A DNA stretch of 64,000 nucleotides from NCBI GenBank assembly GCA_964613945.1, contig CAZTJC010000003.1, positions 62,001 through 126,000 of the forward strand, written 5' to 3'. The position numbers were made by a program, and so were the translations under genes. Shown piece after piece: positions 59,102-64,000 of the stretch (the first letter of the stretch is position 1; the number at the start of each line of letters is the position of its first letter). This DNA is from JAVVHH01 sp964613945. GTDB lineage: Bacteria > Pseudomonadota > Alphaproteobacteria > Acetobacterales > Acetobacteraceae. The notes beneath the pieces are model-generated. The model was not told the origin of the DNA. It was given only the letters and a program-made list of their open reading frames with translations, and did not search any database.

Positions 59102-60286
59102 TCAGCGCCGCACGCTGCGGCTGAGGTCGCGTTCGATCCCGCGGCTATAGCGGGCCATCACGTAGCAAAAGACGAAGTAGATCGCGGCCAACACGATGTA
59201 CATCTCGGTGCTGTAGGCCTGCCACGCCGGCAGGGCCAAGACACCTTTGCCGGCCAGCAGCAGATCGAAGATGCCGATGATCAGCACCAGCGATGTGTCC
59301 TTGAAGAAGCCGATGAAGGTGTTGACCAGCGGCGGGATGACGATGCGCAGCGCCTGCGGCAGGATGATGAACGTGGTCTTGTGGAAGTAGCTGAGGCCGA
59401 GCGCGTCGGCGGCCTCGTATTGGCCGCGCGGCAGCGACTGCAATCCGCCGCGCACGACCTCCGCCAGATAGGCCGCGGCGAACAGGATAAAGGCCACCTG
59501 CGCCCGCAGCAGCTTGTCCGGGTTCAGCCCGGCGGGCATGAACAGGGGGAACATGACGCTTGCCATGAACAGCAGCGTGATTAGCGGCACGCCGCGGATC
59601 AGCTCGACATAGACGACGCAAAGATACTTCACCGCCGGCATGCCAGTGCTGCGCCGGCCGAGCGCCACCAGGACGGAGAGCGGGAACGCCAGCGCCAGGC
59701 CGAACGTCGCCAGGATCAGCGTGATCGGCAGACCGCCCCAGCTGTCGGTCGGCACGTAGCTCAGGCCGAGGATCCCTCCCCACATCAGCACGCCGATCAC
59801 GGCCAGGGTCGCGACCCAGACCAGCAGCAACTCCTTGCGCCAGAACCGCCGCATGCCGGAGGCAACGTAGAGCCCGATGAACAACAGCACCACGATCGCC
59901 GGGCGCCATTGCTCGTCGAACGGGAAGCGGCCGAACAGCATGATCCGGTAGTTGTCGGTCACCACCGCCCAGCAGGCGCCGACGCCCTGCACGTTGCGGC
60001 AGGCGCTAGTATCGGTCGCGTTGCCCTGGTCCGGCACGTACCAGACCGCGTTCAGGATACCCCAGTTGAGGAATTTGAGCGCCCAACTGGCGAGCAAGTA
60101 GACCAGCAGCAGCGTCACCACCGTGGACGCGATCGACCCGAACAGGTTCTTGCGCGCCCAGCCGATCGGCCCGCTGCTGGCGACGCCGGGCGGGGCACGC
60201 ACGGCCACGGGTGCCGCCGCAATACCGGCCAGGGAAGGCACCGGGTCGCCGGCGCTCTCGGAAATCTGTGCCGTTGTGTGTGACAT
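59102..60286 (-). CDS. aapM: General L-amino acid ABC transporter permease AapM
   Basis: A 394-residue permease with an Ala/Pro-rich N-terminus and about eight hydrophobic segments. The EAA-type loop is QYEAADALGLSYFHKTTFIILPQALRIVIPPLVN, followed by SLVLIIGIFDLL. The long periplasmic insert with NVQGVGACWAVVTDNYRIMLFGRFP is characteristic of AapM/BztC. It is 2 bases after aapQ. Confidence 0.95.
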   Translation of the reverse strand: MSHTTAQISESAGDPVPSLAGIAAAPVAVRAPPGVASSGPIGWARKNLFGSIASTVVTLLLVYLLASWALKFLNWGILNAVWYVPDQGNATDTSACRNVQGVGACWAVVTDNYRIMLFGRFPFDEQWRPAIVVLLFIGLYVASGMRRFWRKELLLVWVATLAVIGVLMWGGILGLSYVPTDSWGGLPITLILATFGLALAFPLSVLVALGRRSTGMPAVKYLCVVYVELIRGVPLITLLFMASVMFPLFMPAGLNPDKLLRAQVAFILFAAAYLAEVVRGGLQSLPRGQYEAADALGLSYFHKTTFIILPQALRIVIPPLVNTFIGFFKDTSLVLIIGIFDLLLAGKGVLALPAWQAYSTEMYIVLAAIYFVFCYVMARYSRGIERDLSRSVRR

Positions 60287-60288
60287 GC

Positions 60289-61500
60289 TCAGCGCCCCAC
60301 CAGCGCGATGCGCGCGTTATACCAATTCATGAAGGCGCTGATCGACAGGCTGATCACCAGATAGACCGCCATGATGGTGGCGATGCCTTCGATCGCCTGG
60401 CCCGTCTGGTTCAGCGTGGTGCTTGCCAGGGAGACGATGTCCTGGAACCCGATCGCCACCGCCAGCGAGCTGTTCTTGGTCAGGTTGAGGAACTGGCTCG
60501 TCATCGGCGGAATGATGACCCGCAGCGCTTGCGGCAGCACCACCTTGCGCAGCGTCAGCGAGTTGCGCAGGCCCAGCGCGCCCCCCGCCTCCCACTGTCC
60601 CTGCGCCACGGCCAGGATGCCGGAGCGCACGATCTCGGCGATGTATGAGGCGGTGTAAATCGACAGGCCGAAGGTCAGCGCGCCGTATTCCGGCGAGATC
60701 GAGAAGCCGCCGGCGAAGTTGAACCCGCGCAGCGCCGGCACGTCCGGCGTGAATGGGGCGCCGACCGCCAGCCAGGCCAGCAACGGCAGACCGACCAGCG
60801 AGCCCAGGATCGCCGGCCATACCGTCGGGCGAACGCCGCTGGCTTCCTGCTTCTCCGTCGCCTTGCGCCGGATCACGACCGTGCAGACGATCCCGACCAC
60901 CAACGCCAGCAGGCACCAGAGATAGCCGTCATGCCAGTCGATGAACGGGAATTTCAGTCCGCGGTTGGACAGGAACACGCCCGGGATCGGATTGAGCGAC
61001 TGCCGCGGCCCCGGCAATCCCTGCATCAGCGTGTACCAGAAGAACAACTGCAGCAGCACGGGGATGTCGCGGATGACCTCCACGTAGGCGGCGGCGAGCT
61101 TGGCCACGAGCCAGTTCTTCGACAGGCGCGCGATTCCGATCAGCGTGCCTAGAATTGTGGCAATGATGACGCCCACGATGGCGACCCGGAGCGTGTTCAA
61201 CACGCCGATCAGCAGCGCCCAGCCATAGGTGTTCACCGACGGGCTGTAGGGCAGCAGGCTTTCGCCGATCGGGATGCCGGCGGTCCGCCCGAGATACTCG
61301 AACCCGGTCGCGATATGCCGCTGCTCCAGATTGCGGCTCGTGTTGGAGGCGAGATACCAGCCGATCAGCACCACGACCCCGATGATCAGGATCTGCCAGA
61401 CCAAGCTACGGAATCGGGGATCGGACCAACTGAGTTGGAACTTCTTGCGCGGTGCCTGCCGGGTCGGGGTCAGGCGGGGATCAGATGCGGTAACGGACAT
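60289..61500 (-). CDS. aapQ: General L-amino acid ABC transporter permease AapQ
   Basis: A 403-residue permease with FQLSWSDPRFRSLVWQILIIGVVV at the N-terminus, YVEVIRDIPVLLQLFFWYTLMQGLPGPRQSLN, and EAA loop QWEAGGALGLRNSLTLRKVVLPQALRVIIPPMTSQFLNL, typical of AapQ/BztB. ATG 61500 (MSVTASDPRL) has GGAA 6-7 bases upstream; an in-frame non-ATG 24 bases further upstream is less likely. Confidence 0.94.
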   Translation of the reverse strand: MSVTASDPRLTPTRQAPRKKFQLSWSDPRFRSLVWQILIIGVVVLIGWYLASNTSRNLEQRHIATGFEYLGRTAGIPIGESLLPYSPSVNTYGWALLIGVLNTLRVAIVGVIIATILGTLIGIARLSKNWLVAKLAAAYVEVIRDIPVLLQLFFWYTLMQGLPGPRQSLNPIPGVFLSNRGLKFPFIDWHDGYLWCLLALVVGIVCTVVIRRKATEKQEASGVRPTVWPAILGSLVGLPLLAWLAVGAPFTPDVPALRGFNFAGGFSISPEYGALTFGLSIYTASYIAEIVRSGILAVAQGQWEAGGALGLRNSLTLRKVVLPQALRVIIPPMTSQFLNLTKNSSLAVAIGFQDIVSLASTTLNQTGQAIEGIATIMAVYLVISLSISAFMNWYNARIALVGR

Positions 61501-61592
61501 CGAGACTTCCCTAGAGCGAGGCAACCGCGAGGATTGTTAAAAATGTGTCGGAGTCGATCTCCGTCTGCATAGATCGCAATGCATCATCCATG

Positions 61593-61616
61593 CCGGGGCG
61601 GCCCAGACCGCCCCGG
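61593..61616 (-). other. Intercistronic hairpin between aapJ and aapQ
   Basis: CCGGGGCGG (61593-61601) and CCGCCCCGG (61608-61616) form a perfect 9-bp stem with a 6-base loop, 14 bases after the aapJ stop. It should stabilise the binding-protein message and reduce read-through to the permeases, the usual pattern in ABC operons. Confidence 0.7.
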
Positions 61617-61630
61617 GTAAGCCTTTTGGC

Positions 61631-62656
61631 TCAGCGCATCGGCGGCGGATACATCATCCCGCCTTTGTTCCATAGATTGTTGATCCCGCGCGGGATACCG
61701 AGCGGCACGATGTTACGCTCCCAAATCTCGCCATAGTTGCCGACCGACTTGATGATGTTGACGGCCCACTTGTTGTCCACGCCCATCGCCTTGCCCAGGT
61801 CGCCCTCGGCGCCCACGAAGCGGCGGACGGTCGGATCGGTCGAGTTCATCATCTGGTCGACGTTCTTGGTCGTGATGCCGCTTTCTTCAGCCTGCAGCAG
61901 CGCGATGAACGACCAGCGCACCAGGTCGAAATACTTGTCGTCGCCCTTGCGGACCATCAGGCCCAGCGGCTCCTTGCTGATCACTTCCGGCAACAGGATC
62001 AGGTCGTCCTTCTTGGCGCCCTGCTGCGAGCGGAACGCTGCCAGGCCGGACTCGTCGGTCGAATAGGCGTCGCAACGGCCGGACAGGAACGCGTTCTGGA
62101 TCTGGCTGACGTCCTCGATGAGGATCGGCTGGAACTTGAGGTTGTTCTCGCGGAAGTAGTCGGCAATCGCCAGCTCGGTGCTGGTGCCCGGCTGCACGCA
62201 GACGGTGGCGCCGTTCAGCTCCTTGACCGACTTCACGTTCAGCGACTTGTTCACCAGGAAGCCGGTGCCGTCATAGAAGTTCACGCCGGCGAACTCGAGG
62301 CCCAGGCTCGCCTCGCGGCCGAGCGTCCAGGTGGTCGAGCGCACCAGCAGGTCGATCTCGCCGGATTGCAGCGCGGTGAACCGGTTAGTGGTGTTCAGCG
62401 GCACGAAGCGGATCTTGTTGCCGTCGCCCAGGACCGCCGCCGCAACGGCGCGGCAGGTGTCGGCGTCGATGCCCTGCATCACGCCCTTGCTGTCGGTCAG
62501 CGAGAACCCGGCCACACCGGTCGATACGCCGCACACGAGCTGACCGCGGGATTTGATGTCGTCGATGGTCTTGGACCCCGAGCCCTGCGCCCAGGCAGGT
62601 ACGGAGAATGCCGCCAGCGCGCCAAGCAGCGCGGCGCCGGAGAGATAACGCTTCAT
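61631..62656 (-). CDS. aapJ: General L-amino acid-binding periplasmic protein AapJ
   Basis: A 341-residue family-3 solute-binding protein with a signal peptide (MKRYLSGAALLGALAAFSVPAWAQ). AapJ features are SRGQLVCGVSTGVAGFSLTDSKG, DADTCRAVAAAVLGD, RFVPLNTTNRFTALQSGEIDLLVRSTTWTLGREASLG and the C-terminal NYGEIWERNIVPLGIPRGINNLW. First gene of the operon; 90 bases of undistinguished sequence separate it from the next minus-strand gene upstream. Confidence 0.96.
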   Translation of the reverse strand: MKRYLSGAALLGALAAFSVPAWAQGSGSKTIDDIKSRGQLVCGVSTGVAGFSLTDSKGVMQGIDADTCRAVAAAVLGDGNKIRFVPLNTTNRFTALQSGEIDLLVRSTTWTLGREASLGLEFAGVNFYDGTGFLVNKSLNVKSVKELNGATVCVQPGTSTELAIADYFRENNLKFQPILIEDVSQIQNAFLSGRCDAYSTDESGLAAFRSQQGAKKDDLILLPEVISKEPLGLMVRKGDDKYFDLVRWSFIALLQAEESGITTKNVDQMMNSTDPTVRRFVGAEGDLGKAMGVDNKWAVNIIKSVGNYGEIWERNIVPLGIPRGINNLWNKGGMMYPPPMR

Positions 62657-62746
62657 TAAAAACTCCCGTTCAACTCAGACGTGGGTTGCGGTCCACGGTG
62701 GGCTGGACTGTGCGTCGCGCAGAGCAGGAGTGCAATGGGGAGGCGA

Positions 62747-62968
62747 TTACGCAGCCCGGCGGCGTGAAATTTCCGTCTCATGCCGCGCCCGACCGGCATC
62801 GGTTGCCACGAAACGCGCATCGTCCCGCTCGCGGACGAACCCCATGGTCGCCAAACGGTGCAGGCAGGGCCCGTCCTTCATGCCGTCCGGCCGGCCGCTA
62901 TCGCCGCACAGCGTGACCCGGTGCAGCGCCGAGCGGCAGCACGTCTCCAAATAAGGCTCGTTCCACAT
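62747..62968 (-). CDS. Small conserved cysteine-containing protein
   Basis: A 73-residue protein (MWNEPYLETCCRSALHRVTL; MKDGPCLHRLATMGFVRERDDARFVATDAGRARHETEI) with four cysteines and a C-terminal half that looks like a short winged-helix-type fragment. ATG 62968 has AGGG 7 bases upstream; an in-frame ATG at 63016 would overlap the pyrD start. It resembles small conserved proteins of Acetobacteraceae but no function is known. It is divergent from pyrD. Confidence 0.6.
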   Translation of the reverse strand: MWNEPYLETCCRSALHRVTLCGDSGRPDGMKDGPCLHRLATMGFVRERDDARFVATDAGRARHETEISRRRAA

Positions 62969-63014
62969 GCGCCAGTCCCTAGCACGCCGCGCGACGTTCG
63001 GGCAGAGAGCCCCC

Positions 63015-64000
63015 ATGATTCCCGCACTCGCCTCGCTCACCACGCCGTTGCTGCGCTGCCTTGACCCGGAACGCTCGCACCGCGTGGCGATCACCGCGCT
63101 GCGCCTCGGCCTTGCCGGCGCGTCGGGCGCCGACGATCCGCGGCTGGCCGTGAGCGCGATGGGCCTGTTGCTGCCCAACCCGATCGGCCTGGCCGCCGGG
63201 TTCGACAAGGGTGCGGCGGCCGTGCGCGGCTTGCGCCGGGTCGGCTTCGGCGCGATCGAGACCGGCACGGCGACGCTCCGGCCACAGCCCGGCAACCCTC
63301 ATCCCCGCGTGTTCCGCCTCGAGGCCGACCGGTCCATCATCAACCGCTACGGCCTGAACAGCGATGGCATCGAGCCCTACGTGGCCAACCTGGCCGTCCG
63401 CCGCCGCGCCGGCGTGCCCGTCGGCGCCAATGTCGGGATCAACAAGGACTGCACCGACCCCGAGCGGGATTATGCGCAGCTGGTCGCCGCCGTGGCGCCG
63501 CATGTCGACTACGTCGCGATCAACGTCTCGTCGCCCAACACGCCGGGCCTGCGCGACCTGCAGGGGGAGGCCAAGCTGCGAGGCATCCTGGCCGCCATCG
63601 CCGAAGCGGTCCCATCCGGCCCGCCGATCGTGCTGAAGCTCGCGCCCGATCTCGACGAGGCGGCGCTGGACGCCGCCCTCGAAACCGCGATCGCCAACGG
63701 CGTCCGCGGCGTCATCCTGGGCAACACGACGGTCGAACGCCCGGAAACGCTTCGCTCGCCGGAGCGGTCCGAGACCGGCGGCCTGTCCGGCCCGCCCCTA
63801 ATGACGCGCAGCACCAAGCTGCTCGCCCATGCGCATCGCCAGGCCGGCGGCCGGTTGACGCTGATCGGCTGCGGCGGCGTCACCACCGGCCGCGACGTGC
63901 TGCGCAAACTCCGCGCCGGCGCCAGCTTCGTGCAGCTCTACACCGCATTCGCCTATGACGGGCCCGGCCTGCTGGCGCGGATCAAGCGCGAGTTGCTCGC
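63015..64000 (+). CDS. pyrD: Dihydroorotate dehydrogenase (quinone), class 2, truncated by the window end
   Basis: At least 328 residues, with the stop beyond the window. FMN-binding and catalytic segments of class 2 PyrD are present: MGLLLPNPIGLAAGFDKG, GAIETGTATLRPQPGNPHPRVFRL, NRYGLNSDGIE, GANVGINKD, YVAINVSSPNTPGLRDLQ (catalytic Ser), VLKLAPDLDE, IGCGGVTTGRDV and FVQLYTAFAYDGP. It oxidises dihydroorotate to orotate at the inner membrane, using quinone. The short gap to the divergent small gene must hold both promoters. Confidence 0.97.
   Translation, partial: MIPALASLTTPLLRCLDPERSHRVAITALRLGLAGASGADDPRLAVSAMGLLLPNPIGLAAGFDKGAAAVRGLRRVGFGAIETGTATLRPQPGNPHPRVFRLEADRSIINRYGLNSDGIEPYVANLAVRRRAGVPVGANVGINKDCTDPERDYAQLVAAVAPHVDYVAINVSSPNTPGLRDLQGEAKLRGILAAIAEAVPSGPPIVLKLAPDLDEAALDAALETAIANGVRGVILGNTTVERPETLRSPERSETGGLSGPPLMTRSTKLLAHAHRQAGGRLTLIGCGGVTTGRDVLRKLRAGASFVQLYTAFAYDGPGLLARIKRELL

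Noticed and set aside
62969..63016. Longer N-terminus (ATG 63016) for the small gene next to pyrD
   Set aside because: It would overlap the pyrD start on the opposite strand, and ATG 62968 has the better ribosome-binding site.

Overview
The window is a high-GC (roughly two-thirds G+C) chromosomal segment of an aerobic or facultative phototrophic alphaproteobacterium. The gene set points to the Acetobacteraceae/Rhodopila-Acidiphilium neighbourhood: oxygen-dependent cyclase AcsF, ALA synthase HemA, a tetrahaem reaction-centre cytochrome PufC, a HiPIP, spirilloxanthin-type crt genes and PpsR boxes. The family-level placement is inferred from protein resemblance and gene order. No rRNA, tRNA, CRISPR array, insertion sequence or prophage was seen. 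No gene-free stretch exceeds about 200 bases.

Positions 1-32227 hold most of a photosynthesis gene cluster. It opens with the end of acsF, then puhE and hemA (overlapping starts and stops), and then a Tat-exported HiPIP. After a CsbD-like protein and an AI-2E-family permease comes a long minus-strand superoperon, in transcription order crtE-crtF-bchCXYZ-pufBALMC plus a membrane-anchored dihaem cytochrome c. Divergent from crtE lie crtD and crtC. A second minus-strand block reads bchI-bchD-bchO-small membrane protein, then crtI-crtB. Perfect TGT-N12-ACA boxes (the PpsR/CrtJ operator) lie before bchC, between crtE and crtD, and before crtI. Together these genes make bacteriochlorophyll a precursors, carotenoids, LH1 and the reaction centre, plus periplasmic electron carriers. 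The cluster is interrupted at 19.2-25.8 kb by a DUF1275 protein, an orphan peptide-type binding protein, three type II secretion pseudopilins (GspK, I, J), a SWIB-domain protein and an AsmA-like protein.

Positions 32299-38363 hold a tightly overlapped minus-strand trio (C5 DNA methyltransferase, single-domain response regulator, PAS/HisKA_2 histidine kinase) and a divergent YejB-YejE-YejF type peptide ABC transporter.

Positions 38370-58205 are mostly housekeeping: Ohr, MOSC, a thioredoxin/TPR chaperone operon (CnoX, LON-substrate-binding-like, Trm112-like, DUF971), a SirB1-like protein, ThiC under a TPP riboswitch, HIT, a SAM methyltransferase, GloB, GST, AlaS, a LysM protein, cytochrome b561 facing cytochrome c', LOG and an L,D-transpeptidase. 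Two proteins here share an unusual layout: a P-loop-less ATPase-like domain, one membrane helix and a Pro/Ala-rich tail. Each sits beside a small secreted protein.

Positions 58299-62656 are a complete aapJQMP amino-acid ABC transporter operon. The window ends in a small conserved protein divergent from pyrD, which runs off the edge.

The points most worth checking are: missing canonical start codons of crtD and crtC, a gspI whose prepilin leader is out of frame, the methyltransferase-regulator-kinase operon, and the paired degenerate-ATPase membrane proteins.
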